Source: Odobenus rosmarus divergens (lineage: Eukaryota > Chordata > Mammalia > Carnivora > Odobenidae). From it: 64,000 nucleotides of DNA. The position numbers and the translations under genes are program-made. The stretch spans positions 2,185,110 to 2,249,109 of the forward strand of contig NW_004450464.1 in the NCBI RefSeq assembly GCF_000321225.1, read 5' to 3'. This document shows, in pieces, positions 1 to 11,399 of this stretch. The notes beneath the pieces are model-generated. The model searched no databases and was not told the DNA's origin. It was given only the letters and a program-made list of their open reading frames with translations. The stretch's first letter is position 1. Every line of letters starts with the position of its first letter.

Positions 1-1033
1 CCACAGGCATTACGTAGTTCTTGGAACATAATAAGATTTCAGTTTATGTGTTTTAAATAAATAAATATTTGACAATTTCAGTGTAATAAGATGTTTTATA
101 GGAATGTGTTAATTTGCTGTAGCTTAGTGTTTTTAGATTTTATAAGTAAGCTAACAAAAGAAAGATTTAGCTAATTTTCAGAAGTTAAGTTTGTGGTAAG
201 AAATTCAGAAACTTGTGAATCATGGTGGAAGGGGCAGACTCACTGAAGTTTCTTTTATGGAATTTTCTGTAACTTAAATAAGCTTTATTAAAGATTATAT
301 TTTTAATATTTTCTTTTTATTGCCACTTATACTCAGGCCTATGTTATAAATCAGTTTTATACATACCTCACTTCCATATTGTGGCCGACATTGTAGTATT
401 TATATCTACTACATCCCCAGAGCACAATGCTTTGAAAATAATTGTTGGCTTGTATTTATTTTACTTTATTTATTATAATTACTTAAATTATCATTTATAA
501 AAGGAAATATACATACACACATAAATAGCTTTTGGTTGCACTATGGTGGAAAATTTCTGAGCCCCCTGTGACTTTTGAAAGACTAAATCATCAACAAATA
601 TTCAGTAAGCTTAATATAAATTTACTCTGACTTGCTCTCCAATTTGTTGGGCTTTGCTTGCCTACAGCTCTACTGATTGGATTTAAAGACTAGTTGTAAA
701 CATAAACCTGCCTTTTGGATTGTTGACCAAACTAGCCCTTCCGATTCCTCATGGTCACCTTTAAAGGGCTGCTGAGGCAGTTTTTTATTTATTTTATTTA
801 TTTGTTTCGTCTATATCAGTGTAACCTCCCACTGCTAAGGACTAGAAAACACTAGCTTCTTGAATACTCCAGCTCTCTGAAAATAGGATACAGCAGAAAA
901 TAAAGCCAGTCAGGGATCCCTCCTGGAGGCTGACTATACTTTTGAAATTTACCTGGCTAGCAACCAATTCAAACAGAGAAATTAGATCAGTGACCTAGGT
1001 CACTCTCAAAACAAATTATTAGGAGAATATCTG
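1..1033. other. Unassigned AT-rich intergenic or intronic DNA
   Basis: I recognise no gene, repeat family or structured RNA here. The sequence is AT-rich, with short A/T runs and a TTTATTTATTTTATTTAT-like stretch near 785-805. It is probably old, decayed noncoding DNA. Confidence 0.5.
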
Positions 1034-1600
1034 TGTCAGGGGTCCCCAACACTCAGGCTTGGTGATTCACTAGAAATACACACAAGACTCAGACATCTCA
1101 ATACCCATAGTTTCAGGTTTTTTTCAGCAAGAGCATATAAAGCAAAATCAGCAAAGGGAAAAGACACTTGGGGCATATTCTAGAGAAAATCAGGTGCACG
1201 TTTCTAAGTGTCCTCTCTCATTAGAGTGACACAGGACATACTTAATTGCTCCAGCAGGTGTGACAACATCTGCAAAGTGTTGTCTACCAAAGAAGCTCTC
1301 TTGAGCCATATACACAGTGACTATAGGAGTTGACTTCCATCACTAAAGCTCTAGATTTCCAGAAGGAAAGCATCCATTTACCATAAATACCACTGTTTGC
1401 TTAAAGCATCTAGACAAATTGGTCTAACATAGTTTGAGGTCTCAGTTCCAAGAGGTTGATTCCCAAGAGCTGACCAAGGGCCAGTATTTGAAAACTGGCC
1501 CTCTTTAGGAATGTGCAGGGTTTGAGCAACTCAGGTGTGCAGTGCTAACTCTTACCTACACAGCAGTTTTTCCTTATTCTAAAGCCTAAGAGCATTTCTT
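1034..1600 (-). mobile_element. ERVL-type solo LTR remnant, MER21-like
   Basis: Read on the + strand, this stretch follows the antisense of an ancient ERVL long terminal repeat that I recall as MER21-like. It starts with TGTCAGGGGTCC at 1034, which would be the complement of the LTR 3' end. The recognisable order is GTGATTCACTAGAA, an A-rich GCAAAATCAGCAAAGG segment near 1145, a CCTCTCTCATTAGAGTGACAC-type segment, AATTGCTCCAGCAGG near 1242, and CCAGAAGGAAAGCA near 1358. No internal retroviral genes are visible on either side, so it is probably a solo or truncated LTR. The right edge is uncertain. The family name is from memory; membership of an old LTR class is more secure than the subfamily. 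Confidence 0.55.
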
Positions 1601-4600
1601 TCTTCTTAGCAGCAACCTCTTCCCCAAAACCCTAGAATCCTTTCCTTTCCATGGAGACTTCTCAAGGAACTCTGAGGGTTTGGGTTCAATTTTGTTTTGC
1701 TCTGTTGTCCTTTCAAGGAAACTTACTAAGCTAGATTATACCAGTTAGAAATAAAAATATTCCGTAGAGAACATCTGGATTATTTTATATCTGAGGTATC
1801 AAAAATCGAAGGAAATATTTTAACAGATTGCACCCAAAAGGCATAACACATCCCACTTAGAAGAATTCCAGGTGTATCAAGGGCTGAACATATCTCATTC
1901 ATAGCCATATTATTTAAAGTAAACCTAGACTATTTAACAAGGAAACTCAACATTAATTCACTTGCCTAAAGAAGAAAAATAGGTCTCTTGCATTACGATC
2001 TGAAGTGAGAAGTTAGGTCTGTAGGTCACTGCTATATATAATCACTCAGTAATGAAGCTTCCTTCCACTGTGTTGTGACATCATTCAGAGAGTCATCATC
2101 ATCTGCACAGCCAAGGCTAAATCAATATGGTTTTGAGACAAGAAGAAGGGGAAAGAGAAAATTCAGGAGGTATCTCACTGTCTTAAGGATCAGGTCTGCA
2201 AGTAGAAAGCATCCCTTTTAAATCCCTTCACTGGGAAAAACTTAAGTTACTTGAACATATTTAACTGTGAAAGGGGCTGGGAAATGTAGTTTGCCCATGT
2301 GCTCAAAAGGAAGAGAAGAACGGATTCTGATGGTCAACCTGCAGTCCTCACCTCATGTGGATTTTTTTTTTTTTTTGCCACAAGTAAATAAATAAATACC
2401 ATGTTGACTAAAAGAAGAACCATATGCCTTTTAAAACCTGAACTTTCACACCTTGCTTTTCCTGAGCATCTAGAACTTTCTAAATTATTATTTTTTCTCC
2501 AAATTAACCACTTAGTGGGAGAGACTGAAGCCAACACACTGTAATTGTGCCTTGTATAGATTAATTTCATACTCACTTTTATTCTTATGCTAATTTTGCC
2601 AAATTGAGTGAAAAATAGAGTAGAAATAACCTGTTCTATTTTAATCAGAAAATTACTCATTAATGAGCATTTACAGTATGTATTTAAAGTCTAGCACTTT
2701 TAAGGAATTTTATTTCAGTATTGTTGGTTTTTAGGTGTCTACAAAGAAGAAGCTATTGATTATTGTGTGTTTCCATTTTATACTTATTTTTCAATATTTC
2801 ACATACAGACTTTTCTTCACGGTAAAAATGGCTGTCTCTTCTCATCAGTATACAGGGTTTTCTATTTATCTAGAAAGTATAGCAGTAAGTGCCTAGCAGT
2901 AAGTGCTGATTCTTCATTAAGGCATTTGAGTGCAATTTGGGCATAAAGTGTTCGGGTGCTTTCAGCAGTCACTGAATGTTCACCCAAACAGTGGGACCCA
3001 TTACATTTCCCAGACAGATCACTGAATTATTGAACACACATGAATGCTATGCAACCTTGATTAGAGAATTGTTAATCAACCTATCCCGGTATGTAGGTCA
3101 AAAACCAATTAAAAATCTGTGACTAGAATATATGATTAAGGAACCATTAAATGAACAGTTTTAGAAAAGGGGGAGAGAAGGGGAGACAAACACACTGAAT
3201 TATTCTTTTCTGTACTCTACAAGAAGTGTTCTTAATGACATTAATCCTACAATATTATCAGATTTACAATTTTTAAAAAAAATGGTTTGATTAAAAAATA
3301 TATTCATTTCCAAGCAAATACTTTGCTTGTCACTATGGCTTCTTTAAAATACCATTGTTCCAGGTCTAGTCCTGGATTTTATTGTTTTCTTCCCTGAAAT
3401 AAATTATGTATGATGTTTTAGGGAGGCTTTGAAGTTCAATCAGTTTTGGCAAAGAGTAGTATTTTGCAAATAGTTAAATTAGAATTCTGTCTGTAATTTA
3501 TCCCTTTGAAACATCTCTGCATCAGAGAGACCTGAAAAATAAATGAGCAGCCATTTCACTAGTTTTGCAAAATATACTGTTAGGACACCAAGAGAAAAAT
3601 GGCTTGCTTGGGTTTTTGTTAAGGCAGTATGAAAAGACTGGGGGAAAAATAGAAATGTAGTATTAGCTCTTTAATCTATAATTTAAAAGAGCTAGGAAAT
3701 CAGGAAATGCTATCTGATGTATTTTATATTAATGTAAATGTAAGGTGGTGAGGGATAGAGATTTTGAATTCATATATGTTGAAATTTTTAAAATTGTGTT
3801 TTTTATGAAGCTACTTACAAAGGAATTAAACTTTTTAGTAATTTGGTCAGGAAGTCTAAGTTGGATGAAACTGGTACTTCTTCCTTTCACTTTTAGACTT
3901 GTAGATTGTTAATAAATTGAAATCAAGCCTGTTGCTTTCTCCTGCAAGGGCTCATGTCTAGATTTCCTTCCTTAGTGTTCAGAGAGTGGGATTATATTAA
4001 CTACAAGGGTCAGGAATTAGAGTTCTAGATATTTAACACTACTTTTACTGTTTCTTTAATTGTAAGGTGTTATCCCAAGGGAGTTTTCTTATTTTGCTTT
4101 TTTCTTCTTTGCTTTGAAATTTTTTCCTTTTCTCTGGGATAGCATGAATGTCCTCTTGAATAAATTTAAATTCAACAATGTACAATGTGAATTTCATTTT
4201 ATAAATATTTCATAAGCTATTAAATCACATGTGTTTTGCCCCAAAGTAATGACTTGGTTTGGTTCAGGTGAAACTGACTTCCCTTAAAAAAATTGCTATA
4301 CCTTCTTTGAGATTTCTGTCAAATCAAAAGGACAATTATTTTTTTAGTAACCAATGGTTGAAAGATATTTATATTTTGTAGATGGCTTAATGTTCTGAAA
4401 TTTCCAAAAGTTTTAATGACAGTACCTAGTTAATTATGTGGTAAATGTATCTGGATGATAGTAGTTTGAGACCATAACATAATCAGATTAGGTCAACAGA
4501 GGAATTTGAAAATTTTTATTCTTGTCTTTCGAAAATGATGTCCTGTAAGAAGAAATATAAAACTCTCTGTCTCATTTTACCCTACTCTTCTCCAAGACCT

Positions 4601-5150
4601 ACACAATTACTTTTAATGATTGTGTTCTGGAGCAGAGCGACAGAGCACGGTTATCTGCTAGTGGTACCTACAATTCTGTTTATATTGGATTAAATAGACT
4701 AGCTCACATTAGAGAAATAACAATTATTTAAGAGGATTTTTGTTTAAGGTGCTGCCTGTACTCTAGTCCCTCCAAGAGAATGGGAGGGTACAGAAAAGAA
4801 AATTGGGAATATCAGACATAGAGATGAGAGCACATGTTTTTTATTCTTTCCCTTCTAGCAGAAGGCATTGCTATGCAGGCAGGTTTCCTATTTCAGCCCA
4901 CTATGTAGAGTCTCATATTGTTTCTGCAATTGCACACAGTCCTTTGCAAGTGTGTGTGTGTGTTTTCTGACCTGGGTTGAGAACATTAGAGGTGTTTTCA
5001 GATTTCAGAAAAAGTAATATGATAATTTTCCTTGAAAAGGTCTCACTTTTGTAGGTCAAGGTGAGCTCTCTAGTGGGCATGAGAGAATCAATAACTATAG
5101 TAACCTACATTTTTAATATGAATTTCCCTTAATTTTTAACACTTTTGATT
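1601..5150. other. Unassigned noncoding stretch
   Basis: No coding region or confidently named repeat was seen. Small features are a T run at about 2360-2375, a 12-bp direct repeat at 2881-2906, and a short GT run near 4951-4962. An ORF of 108 codons on the minus strand at 2334-2660 has no recognisable motif and is probably chance. Confidence 0.5.
2881..2906. repeat. Short direct repeat (12-mer x2)
   Basis: AGCAGTAAGTGC occurs at 2881-2892 and again at 2895-2906, separated by CT. It looks like a local replication-slippage duplication. Confidence 0.8.
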
Positions 5151-5151
5151 A

Positions 5152-5218
5152 TAAAGTGAGGTGATTAAGTGTATGGTGTTTGAAAGCAGGCAGAACTAAA
5201 TGTGAATTCAAGTACATA
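5152..5218 (+). mobile_element. MIR 5' fragment (probable)
   Basis: The order GTGATTAAGTGTATGGTGTT, then AAAGCAGGCAGAACTAAATG, then GAATTCAAGT resembles the tRNA-derived head of a MIR SINE (GTGGTTAAGAGC ... GGAGTCAGACAGACC ... GGTTCAAATCC). It is diverged and short, so the call is tentative. Confidence 0.4.
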
Positions 5219-5256
5219 AAGTATTAGGTTTCTTTAATTTTGTATGTTATTTACTG

Positions 5257-5288
5257 TCTTTTCTTTCTCCTTTCTTTCTTTCTTTCTC

Positions 5289-5330
<42 letters not shown>
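5257..5330. repeat. (TTTC)n microsatellite, probably an expanded L1 tail
   Basis: An almost pure TTTC array with two TCC interruptions. It directly abuts the 3' end of an antisense L1 fragment. On the L1 strand it reads (GAAA)n where the poly-A tail should be, so it probably grew out of that tail. Confidence 0.9.
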
Positions 5331-5331
<1 letters not shown>

Positions 5332-5727
5332 AATTTAAATTTTAGTTAACATATAGTGCGATATTGGTTTCAGGAGTAGAATTCAGTGATTCATCACTAA
5401 CATACAACACCCAGTGCTCATCATGACAAGCACCCTCCTTAATACCCATTGCCCATCTAGCCCCTCTTCTACCCACCTACCTCTGTCAACCCTCAGTTTG
5501 TTCTCTATCCTAAGAGTCTCTTATGGTTTGTTTCCCTTTCTCCTCCCCACCATTTCCCATATGTCCATCTGTTTTCTTTCTTAAATTCCACATATGAGTG
5601 AGATCATATGGTATCTTTCTCTGACTGACTTATTTCACTTAGCATAATACACTCTAGCTCTAACCACATCTCTGCAAATGGCAAGATTTCATTTTTTGAT
5701 GGCTGAGTAGTATTCCATTATATATAA
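5331..5727 (-). mobile_element. L1 3' end, 5'-truncated, antisense
   Basis: On the + strand this reads the complement of a carnivoran L1 3'UTR and the very end of ORF2. Recognisable segments are TTAGTTAACATATAGTG, ACACCCAGTGCTCATCATGA, CCTCAGTTTGTTCTCTATCC, GAGTGAGATCATATGGTAT, ACTTATTTCACTTAGCATAA and GCTGAGTAGTATTCCATTAT. The same order recurs at 54240-54620, which supports the call. It stops abruptly at about 5727, where an oppositely oriented L1 scrap begins. Confidence 0.88.
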
Positions 5728-5728
5728 T

Positions 5729-5789
5729 CTCAGGAAACAAACTGAGGGTTGCTGGAGTGGTGGGGGTGGGAGGGATGGGGTGGCTGGGT
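5729..5789 (+). mobile_element. Short L1 3'UTR scrap in inverted orientation
   Basis: CTCAGGAAACAAACTGAGGG followed by a G-rich run is the sense strand of the L1 3'UTR segment whose complement appears at about 5490-5510 in the adjoining fragment and at about 61325-61383. It is only about 60 bp long and faces opposite to its neighbour. It is either a separate insertion, a rearrangement, or an aberrant inversion during reverse transcription. Confidence 0.65.
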
Positions 5790-5805
5790 CTGTCTTTCTT
5801 TCTTA

Positions 5806-5921
5806 TATGGACTAGAATGTAAGCTCTATGAGAGTAAGGGTATTATCTGTTTGGGCCATTGTGTTCCAAGTGCCTAGAAAAGTAATTGCTCAATAAAGAT
5901 GTATAAATAATGGAATAAATG
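5806..5921 (+). mobile_element. L2 3' end
   Basis: ACTAGAATGTAAGCTCTATG, then GAGTAAGGGTATTATCTGTT, then CCAAGTGCCTAGAAAAGTAA, then GCTCAATAAAGATGTATAAA follows the well-conserved 3' end of the ancient non-LTR element L2. Confidence 0.85.
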
Positions 5922-5954
5922 TATTATTATTATTAGAGTACTTAATTCACCCTT

Positions 5955-6095
5955 CACATACTCTCTTATCTGAGGAAAGGATTTTAATCATACTTGCCTT
6001 ACAGACTTGGGAAGTTTAATGTAGATAACATTTCTAAAGTTTTTAGAACAGTGCACATAACAAATACCCAGTAAATGTTAGTGTAAATGTTAAAA
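5955..6095 (+). mobile_element. MIR 3' half
   Basis: The order TTATCTGAGGAAAGGATTTT, ATACTTGCCTTACAGAC, GAACAGTGCACATAACAAAT and CAGTAAATGTTAGTG matches the MIR series CATCTGTAAAATGG ... ACCTACCTCATAGGG ... TTAGAACAGTGCCTGGCACA ... TCAATAAATGTTAG. Confidence 0.75.
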
Positions 6096-6246
6096 GTTAA
6101 ACGCATGACTCTCATGCAAATATAAAATAAATACATTTCAAATATTTATTTAATTCATTAATGGGGAACGAGTAAGATGCCAAACCTGGCTTTAAGAGCA
6201 CTACAAGAACTGAGTATTTATTGACATTTTTAAAATAAAAACCAGT

Positions 6247-6447
6247 GGGGCTCCTGGGTGGCTCCATCAGTTCAGGGTCCCACTCTTGATTTTGGCTCAG
6301 GTTGTGATTTCAAGGTTGTGAGATCAAGCCCCCTGTTGGGCTCTGCAATGGGCATGGAGCCTGTTTAAGATTCTTTCTCTCCTTCTCTCTCTGACCCTCC
6401 CCCCAGTCTTTCTCTCTCTCTCTGCCTAAAAAAAAAAATAAAATAAA
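6247..6447 (+). mobile_element. SINEC (tRNA-Lys-derived carnivoran SINE), older copy
   Basis: The head GGGGCTCCTGGGTGGCTCCA keeps a degraded A box, and a B-box-like GAGATCAAGCCCCCTG lies downstream. A GGCATGGAGCCTGTTTAAGA segment, a CT-rich body and an A-rich tail (AAAAAAAAATAAAATAAA) follow in the expected order. It differs from the younger copies in this window and has no convincing target-site duplication, so it is probably an older subfamily. Confidence 0.92.
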
Positions 6448-7670
6448 CACTACTAAAAATATGGATACATAACTGGCTAACATTGTACAGGATTATTTTT
6501 CTACTAGACAGAAACCTAATGGTTAACATTTAATTTTGCAGTATGTGGGCTATAACCAAATAGTAAATAGCAAAGTCAAGCATAGGTGTATTCTCTTAAA
6601 GAATTAAATAATTGGTGGATGGGGGTGTTAGAAAGTACCCATGTATGATACTGGAAAGATGTGCTTTACTCTCTTTTGCATTATTTTCACTTTGGAATAT
6701 TTTTCTTTATAGTTATTATTTTTTTAAGAAGGAGTTCATCACATTGGTCTCGCCTGCACTTTAGCTTCACATGTAGTTGCTACTTTGCCATCCAGTATGG
6801 GTTGGGGGAGAGCACTTAGACAAACAGTGCAGTAGTAAGTGAATAGATTGATTTTCATTGTTGGATATTTCTTCTCCTTCTACCTAATGGGGGTTATGAC
6901 TGAATGTATGGCTAAAGAATAAAGTATTCTGAAAATCTATATAAGTATATAGATAGATATACATTGATAAATGCAATAATTACAATATAACCTGATTAGA
7001 GGTCATTGTAAGTATTACCGTAGAGTATAAACAAATCATATTTCTATTTGATTAAAAAGTAATTGAAATGACTCACCAAACTATGCCCTCTGCATTATTT
7101 ACAGATGTTAACTTAATGATCTATTTCTGAAAGTGTTTTAAAAAATTACTAAATAAGGTTTTAAATGTTATTTTCTATAGCAGGAAAATAAAAGCTTCAG
7201 TGCTGTTACCTGAAAGTAAATCTGACTAAGCCAATAAATAGCATAGTCATGCTCTATATCAGTTTTACTTGTATAGAGTTGAATTCGTAGAGTTTCTCCT
7301 GCATTTTAGAATTTTTAAGAAACTTGGATCACTTGATCATACTTCTTCATTATACAAATTGAAAGTTGGGAACCCATACAGACTAGTTATCTAAAAGTAT
7401 TTAGCCATATAATTGCCCAGTCAAGCTTGGAATTTGCTGCTTCTTCCTCTAGTCTATGACTCTTGTCTAGAAGTATTTTTATTTTTTTAATAAAATCTTA
7501 AATCTTATGTGGTTTCCCTTTGTCTAATAAATGTTATTGGACCCCAGATATGATAGGTAGGGGGAGAAATTGTCCAAGAGAAAGAATGGATTCTTTAATT
7601 AATGACATTCAAGTTCAATTTAAAGTAGAAAATTATGAAAAATAACATAGAAAATTCTCATCCAAACATG
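6448..7670. other. Unassigned noncoding stretch
   Basis: No gene or confidently named repeat recognised. The stretch contains a short ATAGATAGATATA run near 6949-6962 and ordinary AT-rich sequence. Confidence 0.5.
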
Positions 7671-7732
7671 TATGTGTGTGTGTGTGTGTGTGTGTGTGAG
7701 TGTGTGTGTGTGTGTTGAATGTGTGTTGAATG
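7671..7732. repeat. (TG)n microsatellite plus 11-mer duplication
   Basis: A TG array with one AG interruption runs from 7671 to about 7714. The unit TGTGTTGAATG follows at 7711-7721 and again at 7722-7732. The translated His-Thr run on the minus strand is an artefact of this array. Confidence 0.95.
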
Positions 7733-7849
7733 TGAGCCCAGAATTCTGCATGACCCTGTCTGTGAGACAGAGTATAGAGTTGTAATCCCAACACGCATTT
7801 ACACATGATCATCATATCTGGATAATTTAGCTATGTCAACACTGTCTCA

Positions 7850-8150
7850 CCTACTTCAGTTTTTTCTTGTGCTCCAACCATACTGCATAGGCACCAGTTG
7901 TACTCTTCCCTTTATATTACCTGTCCCATGCCTCTGTAACTTGGCATCTGCAATCTCTTTGTCCTCAATTCTCTTTCCTCACCTTGAAAAACTACTACAG
8001 CTTTCTTTATGGGTCAGAGTGGCTTCTGTATGCAGTTTTCCCTGATTCCCCTCTCTGCCAAAGAGTTAACTATTTACTCCTTTGTACAGTGAATTCTGTG
8101 TGTTATTCTATGTTGACCGGTATACTACATTCTAGTTTATTGTGTGTGTT
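7850..8150 (+). mobile_element. Possible L2 remnant
   Basis: CT-rich text with the general order of an L2 3' region (a GCACCAGTTGTACTCTTCCC-like segment, TTCCCTGATTCCCCTCTCTG, TTACTCCTTTGTACAGTGAA, TATACTACATTCTAGTTTAT). A segment at about 8247-8272 (GCATAGTAGGTATTTAATAA) also resembles an L2 or MIR 3' end. Divergence is high and the call is tentative. Confidence 0.4.
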
Positions 8151-8337
8151 TCAATATTAATTTCCTGTTACTCTTTCAGCAATTTGAGTGTTAAAAAAAA
8201 AAAAAGCCAAATCTTCAAAACCCTGGAAATAAGGAAAATTCTTTTAGCGCATAGTAGGTATTTAATAAATGTATCAAGAAGAGAAAAGGGAGGAAAGAAG
8301 GGTGGCATGGTGAGGGGGGTGGTTGAAGGGGTATAGA

Positions 8338-8450
8338 TTCTGGCACTTGCTACTTTAGACAAATCCTTACCTCCTTTCTGTTCAGCTTTCTGAAGGGGAA
8401 AATAATACCTGTCTGATAGGTTTGTCCTAAGATTCAAAAGAACGTTATAA
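8338..8450 (+). mobile_element. MIR
   Basis: Recognisable in order are GCACTTGCTACTTTAGACAA, ATCCTTACCTCCTTTCTGTT, AGCTTTCTGAAGGGGAAAAT, AATACCTGTCTGATAGG and GATTCAAAAGAACG. This is the central to 3' part of MIR on the + strand. Confidence 0.75.
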
Positions 8451-11095
8451 GAAATACACTAGAAGTGACCGGTTCTTTTGCTTCACTAGATAAAAATTTA
8501 TCTAACTTCCATTTACTATTGTAAGCAAAAAATAGAGTGCTTTGTGATGAGACTGGTTAAGGTAATGGACCTGAACTGGTCCCAATAATGAGGTTTATGC
8601 TCCTACTGTGTTGACCAGCTTTCATGCATGAAAACCCTATGAGGCACAGGCATCTAATCTTAGAATGCATTTTATTAATGCCTTTAAGTAAGGAAAACAT
8701 AAGATTCACACTAGTTAAAGTATATCAAGACTTGAGTGGTATTAACATTGAAGTTCAATATAAAAGCAATCTTAACATTTCCTTGGGTAAAGTTAAATTT
8801 TCTGTTCAAAAAGAAAGAAATGCAAGGTATTTATTGAACTTTGAGCTAAACAAGAATTCACTCCAGGTAAAATAAACACACTCTGGGTTTATAATTGTTA
8901 CAGATATTTTGTCATTTAAAAACAACTATTTCATGAAAGAAAAGAAATAGGAGCTTTGTATTTCATGTGAGTACGGTTAATCCAGAGAGCTCATGAATTG
9001 TTGGTGAACAATTTCACACTGCTGTAGCATCTAGTTTATCATATAACTCAAAATTTTCCCGGTGAAATCTTGATAATGACTGTGGCTTCCAATTTCTAGC
9101 TTCCAATTTCAGCTAGAAAAAAATATCAAAAAATGCACTCCTATCTTGCTTTAAAACTATATTCATGACAATTCTGAGGTTATATAAATTACCTCAATTA
9201 TTTGTCTCACTTTAAAGGAAAGTATCATTTTCGCTGTGTTGCACTGAGACAGCTTAGACACATTTTGCTATTGCTAATCTAGAAACAACATTCAGACCTT
9301 TTGAAGGGAAAGAAAAGGATCGCCATTTTCCTTAATCTGAGTAGATTTCTCTGCCCTGAGAACTCCTCTTCAGTACATTCCACAGAATACACCAAAATCT
9401 CAGAAGTCCCTAGGCAGTCCAAATATTTCTATGAGATATCTGGAAGTCTAAAATAATTTTTTGACCATAATAAAATCAGAAAAAAAGAGCTAGGATAAAT
9501 GACAAACAGGTTTAAATTCTGATAAACCATGTACTTTAAAAATATAGTTGCAACCAGGGACTCCCAAGTAAGGAATAGAATTAATTGTAGGGGGACTCAT
9601 CACAGTACGGGTCATAGGGAAATAGCAACGTCCCCTTCCTGTACCCCATGGGTGTGATTTGTGATCCCATAACTGGATCACTCACTGAGAGTCAGGCATC
9701 TTCCATCCTTACTCTTTCCTTTTGCCTAGAAACAACTGCTGAGACTGGAGTTTACAACCAATATTTTAGGTAACAGATGTCCATGGCAAGGAAGTAATCA
9801 ATATTTAAGTTTCAATAAGGTAATCCATTCAAAATATTTTTGTCAAAAAATCCACCTTCAAAGATCTACAGTATTAAATATCTATAGAATAGAATCTGCA
9901 GTTCTCAAGATTCTTATTGTAATAGCAGGCCAATGTTCTTCCAGTTATTAAATAACCCAGTTATCTTTAAATAACTTTTTAAAAAGTTTTAAAACATTTT
10001 AGAACTTTAAAAAATTCTATATATAAGACTTATTCCAAACACTGCTATAATAAATTTTAAAGGGAAAGTTCTAATTATTATTATAACACTGAAGGCATTC
10101 TATGCCCTCTCTTAAAAACATTTGTCTTTCTCTTGGGCAATATAACTAAACTAGTGTTTCCAAGGGCAAGGAAGTCATGTTTTTTGGTATATATTTTACA
10201 CCAGTATGTATAAAACGGTATGTTCTTACTATTTCTACTGTTGTGAGATCCCAAATATTTAAGAGCTTTAGTTTTACAAAAGTTTCAAAGAATCAGCCAT
10301 TAAAATTGCGTGGGAGGCTTATTTGCATTGGGTACCAGGGAGAATATTTTTAGCTTAGAGCTATTTTAGACATGACTGGGTAAAAGTGAACTCCCTTATT
10401 ACCCCAAGAGTATACATACATTTCTACAATAAATAATGAAGAATGAAAAAAAAAAGAAGGTATAAAGAATAATACTGCATTTGGAATTAGCTCTTTTATC
10501 TTAGGTCTTTGAAGGGAGGTTAATGTGTAAAAGGGCATCCTTATTCACGGCAATCTGAATGCTGATAAATAATACATAATGCTAGTGATTATCACCTAAT
10601 TTCAATATTTATTGAAAACTGCCATTTCAGAGCAATCAAAGCACATCAAGAATTGTGCCATTATCTACATTTGTGTAAATTTTCCAAAAATACTGAGTTT
10701 CAGTGATTATCATTAGAATAATTTATTATTAACTTTCTGGAGATTTGAATACATATGGAAAACGATTAATCTTCCATCACAAGATTTTTCTATGTATTTT
10801 ATCCTTCATAAGGTTGATCCAAATAAGAGAATAAGTTATTCAATGAGTCCAATAAAACAATTTCACAGAGAGGGATGTTTCTGAGAAAAATATAAAGTTG
10901 CATAAACTTGTGTCTGATGCCATCATACTTCCCCATTTACTATTATTTCCTGGCCATTCTTACATCAAAGGCAAACATACTCTTCCTCCTATAGAGCTTT
11001 AAGCCCCTCATTTTCAGTCTTATAGTGCCCAGTATTGCACTACAGAGACCTCTTTAGATAGAAAATACACTTATTTTCCCAACAAAATTCCGCTA
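8451..11095. other. Unassigned noncoding stretch
   Basis: No gene or confidently named repeat was found. A short direct duplication of GCTTCCAATTT sits near 9085-9110. ORFs here (for example 83 codons at 8624-8875, +) have no recognisable motif. Confidence 0.45.
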
Positions 11096-11099
11096 TGTA

Positions 11100-11255
11100 A
11101 CCAGTGAAAAAATATTATTATTGCCAGCTCTATGCCAGACGTTATGGTGTGTATATAAAAAACATAATAATTACTGGGATACAGTGCTTCCAACATTCTT
11201 TGCCCTAAAGTAGTTCATGGTCCAGTGGAAAAGATGGACACGTATTAATGTATGT
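11100..11255 (-). mobile_element. L2 3' end, antisense
   Basis: GCCAGCTCTATGCCAGACG, then TACTGGGATACAGTGCTTCC, then TTTGCCCTAAAGTAGTTCAT, then GGTCCAGTGG is the complement of the L2 3' end (CTAGAATGTAAGCTCC ... GTATCCCCAGTGCCTAG ... GCCTGGCA). It probably belongs with the fragment at 11400-11735 on the far side of a MIR. Confidence 0.65.
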
Positions 11256-11261
11256 TCTAAT

Positions 11262-11395
11262 AAAAGCAATAATAACAAATAATGTTTAATTGCCAGGAGC
11301 TCTTCAAAATGCTTTACGTATATTAATCCTTATAACACCATGTGTAAATGTTATCAATATTCCCATATTACACTGGAATGCAGTGTATGTAAGTG
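11262..11395 (-). mobile_element. MIR inserted in L2, antisense
   Basis: TAATAACAAATAATGTTTAA, then CCAGGAGCTCTTCAAAATGC, then TTTACGTATATTAATCCTTA, then TAACACCATGTG is the complement of the MIR 3' half (TTATTGAGCGC ... GCCAGGCACTGTTCTAAGC ... TTTACATGTATTAACTCATT). Confidence 0.75.
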
Positions 11396-11399
11396 CAAG

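Noticed and set aside
7633..7815. His-Thr repeat protein
   Set aside because: Translation of the TG microsatellite.
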